DNA of 12,551 nt from the NCBI GenBank assembly GCA_017631745.1, contig JAGBSR010000100.1:1-12551 (forward strand). Reading direction: 5' to 3'. Of the stretch, positions 1 through 10,600 are shown one piece after another (positions within the stretch are counted from its first letter, which is position 1; each line of letters starts with the position of its first letter). The position numbers and the translations under genes were made by a program. This stretch comes from Clostridia bacterium (GTDB lineage: Bacteria > Bacillota > Clostridia > Oscillospirales > Acutalibacteraceae). The notes under the pieces were generated by a model. It saw nothing but the letters and a program-made list of their open reading frames with translations. It made no database searches and was not told the DNA's origin.

Positions 1-1
1 G

Positions 2-439
2 AAAGAAGTAGGCGGTAAAAACGAAAAGATAAGAGCCTTTCAGAGAGAAAAAAACTCAGGCTCACAGACAGCAATGGAAAACCTCGTAATGGGTGGAAGC
101 GATATGATTGACCCCATTGAAGTGAAAATTATTGTAGGTATGGGCGAGCTTGTTGACGCCGTGGCAGAGTATGAAAATGAAACTGCAAGTCTCGGCTACA
201 CCTACAGATACTACATCGACACCCTCTATAAAAACGACAATATCAAAACCATCGCCGTAAACGGCATTGCCCCCACCGACGAAAACATCAGAAACAGCTG
301 CTATCCTTTCACCACTAACTATTACGGTGTGATAAGAGAGGGTGACGAGGAGGAAATCGGCGGTCAGTTCCTTGATTGGATACTCAGCGATGAGGGGCAG
401 AAATGCGTTGCTCAAGCAGGCTACATCACTATGCGATAA
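2..439 (+). CDS. PstS-family phosphate-type ABC transporter substrate-binding protein, C-terminal part (5' end outside window)
   Basis: This is the last 145 codons of an open frame that enters from the left edge and stops at TAA 437-439. The visible part opens with AFQREKNSGSQTAME, which matches the oxyanion-binding loop of PstS-like periplasmic-binding proteins (usually FQRxxxSGSQ/T). It later has a YPFTTNYYGVIREGDE segment and ends with FLDWILSDEGQKCVAQAGY, a typical PstS C-terminus. Family members are exported or lipid-anchored proteins that capture phosphate or a similar oxyanion for a PstCAB-type importer. The signal peptide or lipobox would lie upstream and cannot be seen. An intrinsic terminator follows 20 nt after the stop, so no pstC/A/B gene follows here. 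It is either the last gene of its operon or a stand-alone binding protein. The family is well supported, but phosphate specificity is inferred. Confidence 0.88.
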   Translation, partial: KEVGGKNEKIRAFQREKNSGSQTAMENLVMGGSDMIDPIEVKIIVGMGELVDAVAEYENETASLGYTYRYYIDTLYKNDNIKTIAVNGIAPTDENIRNSCYPFTTNYYGVIREGDEEEIGGQFLDWILSDEGQKCVAQAGYITMR

Positions 440-458
440 TTACTTTTTCCCCATTATA

Positions 459-504
459 AAACCCACCTGTTTCCTTTTTGGGATTCAGGTGGGTTTGTTT
501 TTTA
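459..504 (+). terminator. Intrinsic terminator of the PstS-like gene
   Basis: An 11-bp perfect stem pairs AAACCCACCTG (459-469) with CAGGTGGGTTT (486-496) around a 16-nt loop and is followed by GTTTTTTTA. It sits 20 nt after the stop codon at 437-439. On the minus strand the same stem is followed only by TTTTATAAT, so it could also weakly stop transcripts arriving from the hydrolase gene. Confidence 0.9.
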
Positions 505-506
505 TT

Positions 507-559
507 GCAGGGCGCTGCCCCGCACCCCGCAAACTTTTATAAAAGTTTGACAAAACTTT
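507..559. repeat. Intergenic element: GC-rich block plus perfect 20-bp palindrome
   Basis: A GC-rich block (GCAGGGCGCTGCCCCGCACC, 507-526) can form small hairpins through GCAG/CTGC or GGGC/GCCC. It is followed directly by a perfect palindrome, CAAACTTTTATAAAAGTTTG (530-549), and a third half-site AAACTTT (553-559). The block lies between convergent genes, just past the end of the hydrolase gene (stop 568-570). From memory, similar GGCGCTGCCCCGCACCCC-type blocks are scattered between genes in Clostridia, which suggests a dispersed intergenic repeat. Only one copy is visible here. It could alternatively help end hydrolase transcription, although the AT-only stem and lack of a T-tract argue against a classical terminator. 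Confidence 0.5.
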
Positions 560-567
560 ACTTATAT

Positions 568-1518
568 TTATTTTATGAATTTCTCCATAAATTCGTCCAT
601 CTTCGCTTCATATGCTTCTTTACCGCCAACATGCGCCTGAGCGTGGTCTGCACCCTCAACAATGAGAATATCCTTGTATTCACTGCTGCAATTCTCATAA
701 AGCTCCTCAGCCATAAATGAAGGCACAAGGTTGTCGTCCTTGCCGTGTACGAAGAACATAGGCACCTTAGCTTTAGCCACACTCTCAATGGGAGCTATAT
801 CTCTGAAATCAAAGCCGTGGTTTATCTTATTGGCAAGGTTTACGCCCCTGAGAAGACTCACATCGGGAATACCGAGACCGTCCATCTTAAACTTGAACAG
901 AGCCTTTGCAGTGGTAAAGCCACAGTCTGCAACAGTGTACTTGACATTTTCAGGCAGGTCATCTCTGCCGCTCATCATACAAACGGTTGCACTGCCCATT
1001 GATACGCCGTGAAGAATAATCTTGATATCACTGCCGAAGTTCTCTTTCATATAGCCAAGCCACTTCATACAGTCCTCTTTCTCGTAATATCCGAAAGTGC
1101 AGTGTGTACCCTCGCTATCACCTGAAGCAATATGGTCAGGGAAGAAGACATTCACTCCCCTGCTCAGATAATACTGAGCGAAACCGCAAAACTCCTTTTT
1201 GCCGTAGCTTCTGTAGCCGTGAGCACCGAAAACATAGACATCACTTTGCTCCTTGGCCTTCATAAGATAACCTACAAGCTTCTGGCCACGGTCAGACACA
1301 ATATAGTGCTTCTCATAGCCGTAATCCTCAACCCATTTCAGATTATTGGTCAGAAGCTCTCTTAGATGGCTCATATCACAACCGGAAACCTTTGCGCCGA
1401 CCTCAGCGGGTAAAACCATATTTTTATTAAACAGGAGCTCATCAATAAGAGTCCATGTGCCGTACGCTGCCGCAGCCGCGCCCGCAGTGCCTAAAATCAG
1501 CTTTGTTACAGTCTTCAT
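568..1518 (-). CDS. Membrane-anchored alpha/beta hydrolase (serine hydrolase, S33/BAAT-like)
   Basis: A 316-residue protein when started at ATG 1516-1518, which has AAAGGTG 5 nt upstream. An in-frame ATG six codons earlier (1534-1536) has no ribosome binding site. Residues about 6-30 form a hydrophobic alanine-rich segment, probably an uncleaved membrane anchor with the catalytic domain outside. Fold landmarks appear in order: oxyanion-hole HGY at 100-102, PDHIASGDSEG at about 127-137, nucleophile elbow GVSMG with Ser173, acid in VHGKDDNLVP (Asp261/262), and EGADHAQAH with His292. This is a complete Ser-Asp-His triad of normal order and spacing. Family members act as esterases, peptidases or acyl hydrolases, and the substrate cannot be read from the sequence. 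The gene is monocistronic, with its own consensus promoter at 1563-1591. The strand and frame are certain, the hydrolase assignment is strong, and the specific activity is unknown. Confidence 0.92.
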   Translation of the reverse strand: MKTVTKLILGTAGAAAAAYGTWTLIDELLFNKNMVLPAEVGAKVSGCDMSHLRELLTNNLKWVEDYGYEKHYIVSDRGQKLVGYLMKAKEQSDVYVFGAHGYRSYGKKEFCGFAQYYLSRGVNVFFPDHIASGDSEGTHCTFGYYEKEDCMKWLGYMKENFGSDIKIILHGVSMGSATVCMMSGRDDLPENVKYTVADCGFTTAKALFKFKMDGLGIPDVSLLRGVNLANKINHGFDFRDIAPIESVAKAKVPMFFVHGKDDNLVPSFMAEELYENCSSEYKDILIVEGADHAQAHVGGKEAYEAKMDEFMEKFIK

Positions 1519-1523
1519 ACTAT

Positions 1524-1530
1524 CACCTTT
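1524..1530 (-). promoter_or_regulatory. Ribosome binding site of the alpha/beta hydrolase
   Basis: On the minus strand AAAGGTG lies 5 nt before ATG 1518. This decides the start at the MKTVTK methionine rather than the upstream ATG at 1536. Confidence 0.8.
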
Positions 1531-1538
1531 TCTCATAT

Positions 1539-1553
1539 CACGGCTAAGCCGTG
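1539..1553 (-). promoter_or_regulatory. Hairpin near the 5' end of the hydrolase mRNA
   Basis: CACGGC (1539-1544) and GCCGTG (1548-1553) form a GC-rich 6-bp stem with a 3-nt loop. With transcription starting about 1556, this hairpin sits almost at the mRNA 5' end and 8 nt before the ribosome binding site, where it could protect the message from 5' decay. Read on the plus strand, the same hairpin is followed by TTTTTTATTATTAT and resembles an intrinsic terminator, so it could stop antisense transcription through the hydrolase. Both roles are inferred. Confidence 0.5.
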
Positions 1554-1562
1554 TTTTTTATT

Positions 1563-1591
1563 ATTATACCAAAGAGGATTTTAACTGTCAA
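1563..1591 (-). promoter_or_regulatory. Consensus sigma-A promoter of the alpha/beta hydrolase
   Basis: On the minus strand, TTGACA (1591-1586) and TATAAT (1568-1563) are separated by exactly 17 nt. Both hexamers match the housekeeping consensus at all six positions. The predicted start is about 1556, giving a leader of roughly 38 nt. The -35 box is only a few bases from the T-tract of the giant gene's terminator. Confidence 0.9.
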
Positions 1592-1593
1592 CA

Positions 1594-1628
1594 TAAAAAC
1601 AAACAGCCACCCGAGGGTAGCTGTTTGT
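1594..1628 (-). terminator. Intrinsic terminator of the giant exported-protein gene
   Basis: On the minus strand a 13-bp stem (arms 1616-1628 and 1599-1611, one G-T pair) with a CTCG loop is followed by TTTTTAT. It lies 14 nt past the stop at 1643-1645. It insulates the hydrolase promoter, whose -35 box begins at 1591, from read-through out of the 9-kb gene. Confidence 0.93.
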
Positions 1629-1642
1629 AATTAATAATGATA

Positions 1643-4600
1643 TCAGTCAATACCGAAAAGCTTCTTGAAGAATTCAATAATCTTCATGATGAACTTGATA
1701 AAGCCGTTGGGAGCAATACCTTCTTCGGGATCAATGATGTCGTCAAAGATATCAAGGTCAAGGATACCTGCGATAATATCACCTGCAAGAGCTTCGCCCT
1801 TGTCTTTTGAGTTCTGCATCTCCTTAAGGAGCTTTGTCCATTCAGCGTTGAGATCTTTGAAGCCGTTTGCTGCATTTTCAACACCAATCTCTGTACCGTA
1901 GAATACATAGTAGAGAACTGAAAGAGCTGAATCCATACCAAGCTGTGTTTCTACTGAGCTCTTAGCGATTGCACTGAGAACTGCACCGACAAAGGTTTCA
2001 ACCTCTGCTGTCATACCGAAGTTATCTCTGAGAAGACCGAGGAGCATTTCCTGGTTGTTTTCGTGCATGATGAATGTAACAATAAGTCTCATAACAACTG
2101 TTACCATATCAGCCTTGCCGCCTGTCATTTCATTAGCAGGAGCATAAACCATTCTGTATGCTTCAAGACCGCTCTTAGAGTCATATGATTCAAGCTTACC
2201 AACTGTAAGTTCAAGAATTGCATTTGCGTCGAGATTAGCAAATTCATAGCCCGTTGAGCTTGCGATAAGTTCAAGAAGCTTGCTGAAGAGCCATTCGAAG
2301 TTGATTGTTGCAAGGTCAAGACCGATGATTTCATAAAGGTCAATCTTAGCAATGGGCTCAATTGCATTGAGAAGTGCATAAACTGCATTAAGTGTATTCT
2401 TAACTACTGTATCAACACCGTTTGAGTTGATGAAGTAGATAAGGTTGGGAAGCATATCGAGGATTTCCTGAGCAGGATCTTCTGCGAGGATTTCGTCAAC
2501 TCTGTCAAGAAGAGGATTGAGAATTGATGTAAGAACAGCTGTGCTGTCTTTTTCAATTTCTGCATAGTATTCTTCTGCAGTGAGGATGCTGTCTGCATCA
2601 CAGCCGAGAACTTCAAGAAGAGGAATGATACCGTATTTGTAACCTTCTGCACCCTTGAGTGAAACAGCAGCTGCATCGCCTTCAGCATTTACAAAGAATG
2701 TAATATCCTTGTTTGCAAGAACATATGCAAGAACATCATCAAGAGGAGCGAGTACCTTGCCGAGATATTCTACAAACTTAGCTCTGTCTTCTGAGAATTC
2801 AGGAACTTCAACAGTTGCAACACCATCAAGTTCTGCGATACCGGCTGTCTTGAGAATTTCAACAATGTACTTACCTACGTTGACACCGTTTACTTCAAGA
2901 TCAGCAATGCCTGCAAGGATACCTGCAAGAGCATCACGGATAGCAATAATGTTTGTGCTGTTGTAAACTGAACCGTTAAGTAAGCCGTTGATAAGCTCCT
3001 TAATGTCATTTACAGTTTCACCGTTAATTTCAATACCGAGAAGGTAAATGATATTGTCTACAAATTCACCGAAGTTGTCAGCAATGTACTGTGCCTTTTC
3101 TTTTGTGAAGCTGGGACCGTATTCGTGGTCTGCATAGAGTTCTGATGAGTTGAGAGCTGAGAATACATAGTCTGTATCAGCATGTTCTGTAAGCTTCCAG
3201 CTGAATTTCTGGATTTCAACTTCTGTTAAGTTGAAGAGGTTGATGATAACCTGATAGATTTCTTCACCTACAAGACCCTTAACAAATTCTGCGTTGTCTT
3301 CATCAGCAAGAGTGATGAGAACAAGGTTAGCAAGAACTGTTACCATATCGTGCTTATCGAAGTCGTCCTTATAGCTCATCTTCTTAGGTGTACCAACCTG
3401 AGTGCTTACTGATTTGTATTCTGTAACTTCGCCAAGAGCAAAGCCAACGAGTACATTCTCAATGTAAGTAAGGTCGAGACCTACCATAAGACCAACTGCT
3501 TCAAGAATAGCTGCCATTGAGAGATTGTCAATGCTGATTGCTGCATCAGTATCTTCAATCTTCATAAGCTTCTTGATATTTACAAGCTCGTTGATATCAA
3601 GTTCAACACCGAATGCGCCGAGCTTGTTTACAATAATCATAAGAGCTGCGATTGTGTTATCTACTACAGTTGCAACACCATTTGTGTTGAGGAAGTAGAG
3701 AAGGTTGGGAAGAAGCTCGAATACTTCTTCTACAGGATTATCGAGGATATCCTGGATGCGTTTTGCAAGTGAACCGAGTACGCCTGCAACGATTTCTTCT
3801 GTTGTACCCTCTGTGGGAAGATCTTCACAGCCAAGTGCTTCAAGAAGAAGAGCAAGACCTTCTTTGTAACCGTCAGCACCTGAGATTGTGATGATAGCCT
3901 TTTCAGCGTCATAATTTACGCCGTCAGCCATCTTTCTTTCGTCAACGAAGAACTGGAAGTCTCTGCCGAGAAGGAGCCATTCAATAACGCCGGGAGCGTA
4001 TGTTGTAAGAATGTTAGCAAGTTCTGCTGCGAATGCTTCAACAGTTGCGATGCCTTCGGGAGCCTTGTATGCCTTAAGAGCGGGAATATCAGCACCAACG
4101 ATCATACCAACACCGAGAAGCTCATCGCTGATGTCAGCAAGAAGAGTTGTGATAGTACCAACAATTGCATCAAGGTTTTCAGTTGTGAATACGTTAACCT
4201 TAGCATTGAGAAGCTTGCCGAGTGTTTTGTAGTTGCTGTCGATAAGACCTGCAACAAGAGCATCGAATTCTTCACTGAGAAGAGTTGATGTTACATACTT
4301 AGCTGTTTCTTCTGTCCAATTTGTGGGATAGGTGATTGAATACTTCATTGCATCAACTGTACCGTTGTCAGCAAGAGGATAGTTCCAATTGATCTCTGAG
4401 TACTCGGGTGTGCCGCCTGCAAAGATATCACGGATTGCGCCGATGATTTCTTGGCCGATAAGTTCATTAAGAGCAGCTTCGTTCTGATCGTTATCAACAA
4501 CCATAAGAGCAACAGTTACAATAATTGTAATCATGTCGTATCTTGCGAAGTCGTCGTTGTAAACCATCTTGAATGCAGGTTCTCCGCTTACTGATGTGTA

Positions 4601-7600
4601 GGGAACAATCTTACCTACGCAGAAGTCTACAAGCATTTCTGAAGCAACTGTAAGGTCAAGACCTGTAAGAGCTTCAACAAGAGCAAGGATAGCTTCAAGA
4701 TCCATATTTGTAACATCGATTGTTACGTTCTTTTCTGCAAGAGCACCATTGATAGCATCGTTGATGATTGCGAAGAGGTCAAGTTCTACACCGAAGTTTT
4801 CTTCAAGTGCAGCTATAAGACCTGTTACACCTGCAAGCAGGTTCTTAAGTGAAGTTGAAACGCCGTTTGCGTTGAGGAAGTAGATGATGTTGGGAAGAAT
4901 TTCGAAGATCTTATTTACAGGATCAGCGATGATTTCTTCATAACGAGCTGCAATTGCACCGAGTACATTTGCGATTGTAGCTTCATCCTTAGCAGGTATT
5001 GTTGCACCGAGAGCTTCAAGGATGGGAGCAAGTCCGTATGCATAGCCTTCTGTACCCTTGATTACGATAGCATCTTTACCTGAAGATGTGTTAAGAAGTG
5101 TGAAGTCCTTACCGAAGAAGAGCCAGTCAATTACGCGCTGGATGTTGCTGAGAACATCTGCAAGAGCTGCGAAGAACTCTTCTGCTGTGTCGATGTCTTC
5201 TGATGCTACATAACTTGTGATTGCAGCGATGTCTGCATCGAGAGCAACACCTACTGTTTCGATAAGTAATGCATCGATTTCAACGAGAAGGTCAGCAATA
5301 AGAGCAATGAGGTCGTTGAGAGTCTTAGCATTGAAGATGTTGATGTTTGCCTTAAGAAGATCGCTGAGACTGCCTTCAATGCCTGCAAGTTTGAGAACTT
5401 CTGCTACGATAGCATCAAGGTTATCGCTGATATACTTAGCTGTATCTTCTGTCCAGTCTGTGGGATATTCGATTGAAGTAATTGTGTAAGGCACATCAAG
5501 GCCACCGTCAAAGATTGATTCGTCGAAGCCTTCGGGGAAGTTGTAAGCCCAATCGATGCCTTCGTATGTGGGTTCGATACCCTTGATTACGGTGAATGCA
5601 CCGTTGATGTACTTCTTGATTTCAGCTTCCTTAGTTGCATCGCCGTTTGCGATGAGAGTTGCGAGAGCATCTGCGTTACCGTCCTTCTGAATCCATTCGA
5701 GAACGAATGAAAGAACTACTGTAACGAAGTCTGCTTTGTCAAATAAGATTTCACCTTCTTCTTCGGGATCATCGTATCTGTATGCACCCTTCTTACCCTT
5801 ACCTACAAATGATGATGCTGAATCATATTCAACACCGATTACCTTACATACGTCTGCAATAAGAGTAGCAAAACCGTCAAGGTTAAGATCGAGGAAGTTG
5901 GGAAGAAGATCGTTGATGATGAAGTTCCAGCCAATGTCATCAAGGTTGATGCTGAGAGGCTGATCGTTAATTTCGATACCTGCAAGAAGTTCTGTGATAT
6001 TTACATCAAAGATAGGTCTGATTGTATCGAGAACAACATATATGGGCTGAAGAAGATTTCTTACAGCTGTTGCAAGACCGTTGCTCTGGATGAAGTAGAT
6101 AACACCGGGAAGTGTATCGAGGATTTCGTTGATGGGATCTGCTACGATAGCTTCAACCTTAGCTACAAGAGCATCAAGGATAAGAGTAAGCGCATCGTCA
6201 TCTGTACCGAGAGCCTTAACATCACAGCCAAGTGCTTCGAGGAGAGGTACAATTGCGCTGTCATAGCCGTTGTAACCAACGAGTGTAACTTTTTCTGTAT
6301 TTGAAAGAGCGATTTCAAGATCTGCATCAGCAAGGATGAAGTCAAGAACACTCTTAAGAGGAGTGAGGAGAGCTACAAGTGCATCAGCGAATGATGCAAG
6401 GTCTGTTACGCCGAAGTCGTATACCTCTTCTTCACCGAGCTCAGCATATTCTGCATATGAGCTGAAATCAAGACCGATGAATGCCTTAACAAGAGCATCA
6501 ACATCGATGTCGAGAGCTGCAGTTTCTTCTGTTGCGTCTTCACCCTCTTCAACTGTTTCGGGTTCGTCAGCATCAGGAGTTTCTGTTTCACCTGCTTCTG
6601 CGATAAGACCGTTGATGTCGCTGAGCATAGAAAGAAGCTTAGCGAGATCTGTTAATGTTTCATTTGTTAATGCGCCGTTGATAGCGTCGCTGATCATAGC
6701 GCCAAGGTCAAAGCTTACGATTTCGTCTTCAGCCTTGTCTTTGTTAACAAGAGCAAGAACTGCAGCAATGATTTCGTTTACATTTTCAATGATGAATGTA
6801 GCCTTTTCCTTAGTCCAGTCGTTGTCGTATGAGAGGTACTCGAGCATAGCAGGAGTGAGTCCTGTTACAACTGAGCCGTCATCCTTAATGTCGCCTGTGT
6901 ACCAAGTGTAGTCAGCGAGTGTATCGTATTTTTCAAGGGTGAGAATCTCTACGATAGCTGCGATGATATTGTCGGGATTTGCAACGAGGTTTGCAACAAG
7001 GTCAGCTGCAAAGCCTTCGGGAATTTCAAACTTTCCAAGAAGTCCGCTTGAAAGTACATAATCGATGAGGTAAAGGAGAACATCAGCCTTGTTAGCTTCG
7101 ATGTAAGCTACCTTGCCTGCATTGCCAGCTGTAGGTGTATATGTCCATGCACTTCTGTTGGTCTCGGTTGTCCAAGTGAGTTTACCGAGAGTTGCAATGT
7201 AACCTGCGTTGGGAGCTGCAATACCGTCGAGAAGTTCAAGGCCGCCTGCGATCATATTCCAGATAGCCTGGAATGAGCCGATGTCAACACCCATATCATC
7301 AAGGTTAATCATTTCACCGAGGTCAACAATGATGGGCTCTTCTGACTTCATAGCTTGAGGCATTGAACCACTAATGACACCAATAACTGTATATTGAGCG
7401 TCAGCATAGTAATTGATTTCTGTTTTGAGCATACCGAGAAGAGGCTTAACAAGACCACCTTCAAGAGCATAGCAAAGGTTTGGGAGAGCATTGAGAAGGA
7501 ATGTAACGGGAGCTGCTTCAAGCTTAGCAATAAGCTGGTCAATCATACCGAAGAGACCGTCTTCGAGAATCTTTCTTGTTGTTGTAAGATCTTCACCGTG

Positions 7601-10600
7601 AGGAATGTCGGTAAGACCGAGTGCTTCGAAAATGGGAGCAAGTGCATTGTCATAACCATCATTACCACCGAACTTAAGTACGAGGGTAATGGGATTAATT
7701 TGGAGACTAAGCGGTATACTGAACACTTCAGCATCACCTGCACCGGTACCGATCATAGCACCTCTGGGTACTCCATCGGCATCATTTGCGTTTGACTGTG
7801 TGCGGTTTGTGAGAATGCCGAAGAGAAGAGGTTCAAGACCCGAAAGAGCCGCACAAGCTGCATCTATGAATGCTGCTCTCTTATTTTCTGCTTCGTCAAC
7901 ACCCCATTTAAGCTTATAAACCTGCTTGGGTGTACCGTCATCATTGAATATCTGTTCGCCTGTTTTTTCGTCATAAACATTTTCGAAAAGGTTAGCATCT
8001 TCCCAGGGGTTAACGAAAGTATCATCTTCGTCACCAGCACCGTTAAGGCTGTAAACAGCTTTGGTGGTTGCTGACTTAAGAACAGTAATAACATCTGTAT
8101 ACTTTGCATATTCACCGCTGTTTTTACCGTAAGCGTTCTCGAGATTCTTTGCAAGAGTGGAGGGAGCGAGGAATACACCGACCGAAGCAATAGCAGTTTC
8201 AACATCATCGAGACTAAGGTCAGCTGTAACATCTGCCTTGATACCAAAGATGCCTGTATCAACATCTTCAATAGTCATAGTCGCAGGAAGACCTGCCCAT
8301 ACCTTTGCAAATTCCTTTGCTACGAGGGGATATACATACTGTACAATAGTATTGATAAGGCTATCAGTATAAACTGCATCCTCAAGAAGACCGTTTATAA
8401 GAGCTCCGAGAGCGAAAGGTTCGCCTGTGGGGTTGCCGTCTTCATCTTTGTTGATAAGCTGGCCGAGAAGATTCTTTACTTCTGCGTTGCCAAGTGCTGC
8501 ATCAAGAAGCTTGATAACCTTTTCAATCTGGGCATCAGATGTTTCATAGATACCGCCTTCGTTTTCACGAGCGATGTCTTTATCTGTGTCGGGTCTTTCG
8601 ATGTTATCGATTGTGTTTGTCTTGTATGTCGAGAAGCCGTGGCTGTTGAGGAATTCCTGATATTCAGGGAAATCTCTGAGCATTTCCTGATACTTTGCGT
8701 TTGCTTCAGCGCTGATTTTGTAATCAGCAGTACCGTTAAGGAAATTCAAGGCATCTGCATTGATAAGACCGATTGAGCTCTTCATAGCATTGTATTCTGA
8801 TACAGTTGCCATGATAATCTTATTGCCTGTAGCTTCGTGTGTCTTTAAATAAGCTGTGAAGAGCGGATATGCTGCATTTATCTGAGCTTCAACAGTTGCA
8901 TTAAGAGCAACATAAGCATCTTCCATACGAGCAACCATTACATCATTAAGTCCGTCAAAGAGCTCGTTTGCAAGTTCTTCACCAAGCTCTGTTTTCATTT
9001 CTGCAACAAGAGCCTTAAGGCCTGTATACCAGCTGTCATAATCCTGAAGAGCCTTGAGAAGTGTAGCGCTGTCGCCGTTTGCATCTGTAACTGAGAAGAT
9101 TTCTGCAGCGAAAGTTGCATACTTAGCGGCAAACTGATCGTTGTAACCTGCAACAGTAGCAAGATAATTAAGATTATTCTTAAGATCTGTGAGGTCTGAT
9201 TTGAAAGTTGCACCGCCGATATCAGCGATGTCAGCATCAGCATATTTTGAAAGACGAGTCTGCCAACCGCTGATAGCACTGATAGCAGCACCAATCATAG
9301 CTGATGTTACTGTACCCTCATCGATACCTGCTTCATTGTAGGTACAGTAAGGAAGAACGCCGTTTGCTATTTCATTGATAAGCTCGCGAAGCTCAATAAG
9401 TTCGATAGCACGAACAACTGCTGAACGAAGAGCTGATACAGCATCGGGATCATAGCCTTCATTCTCAATGAATGTGCGTGTTGCTAATGTAGCATTATTG
9501 AAAATGCCCACATTAGTATCAATCTTTGATAAAAGCTTGTTGAGCTCGCTCTTGTTTTCTACGATATCATCGATACCGTCTTCAACAGCATCCATAAGTT
9601 CCTCAACATAGGGACCTACATTCTGGATTTCCTTAGCTGTTGCGATATCCTGAACAAGAGTGTCAACTTTATAATCTGAGAAGAAGTGTGAGTATACGCC
9701 AGGGCTGAATTCATTAACCACATCTTCTTTTGCATCACTTACTGCGTTGCTGACTGTTGTAAGAGTACCAGCATCAATATTGGTAAGCTCTTTAACACTC
9801 TTTGTGAAGTAGTCTTCATACTGTTCAAGTGTAGCAGCAGTATCTGTAATGGTCTCAGTGCTGATTGAAGCACCGTCTGCATAAGTTACAGAACTTACAT
9901 TGTAGTAGAAATAGTAAGTATGCTTAAATTTAGCATCTGAGGCACCAATACCACATGTACCAGATTTTGCTGCTGTGTAGTCATATTCATAATCGTAGTT
10001 TGTATTTGCATGCTTAACTGTATAAGTTTTTGTTGTAACTACACTACCTAACTCTTCAAGCTGTTCAAGAGTATAAGCTGTAACTGCACTTTCCATATTA
10101 ACAGTAAGCTTGATATCAGAAATAGCTGTGGGAGCCTTATCGGTAGGTATTGAAGTATTGTTATTTTTTGATGCTTCTACTGTTGCAGTTTTAGTAGCTG
10201 AGTCTACATTCGCACCTGAATTGAGCTTTGTAAGGAATGTACCCATTGCACTTGTATACGCACTGCCCATTCTTGTGCTGAGTTCAGATTTAATGTAGTC
10301 GTTAATCTGGTTGATAGTTCTGGTAGTGCCAGAGTCACCCTTCTTACTAATATCACTTGTTCCTGTTGAAGGTGTCTGAATTGTAGGTGTCTTATTTGCA
10401 TATGTGTTAACTATGTCAAAATAAGCATCTACAGCCGCGATAACAGAACCATCGGGGTCTGCAACAACATAGTTGTTTGCTGTTTCTGTAAATGTTGCCT
10501 TGTCAAAGGGTACTTTCTTAAGTGCTTCTTCAAGTTTTGTCCACTGTGCTGAATTTACAGTACCGTTTGTAGCAGCAAATGAGATTGTTCCAAAGCATAC

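Noticed and set aside
62..415. A 117-codon minus-strand open frame over the PstS-like gene
   Set aside because: It is an antisense shadow of a clear PstS-family coding frame, with no domain similarity of its own.
1519..1536. Six-codon extension of the hydrolase (MRKGDS)
   Set aside because: There is no ribosome binding site upstream of 1536, whereas AAAGGTG is ideally placed for the ATG at 1518.
6336..6911. A 191-codon plus-strand open frame inside the giant gene
   Set aside because: It is antisense to the giant coding sequence, with a serine/arginine-rich translation expected from the opposite strand of GCA/GAA/CTT-rich codons. It has no ribosome binding site or recognisable domain.
7394..7795. 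A 133-codon plus-strand open frame
   Set aside because: It is antisense to module 1 of the giant gene, with no initiation signal or recognisable motif.
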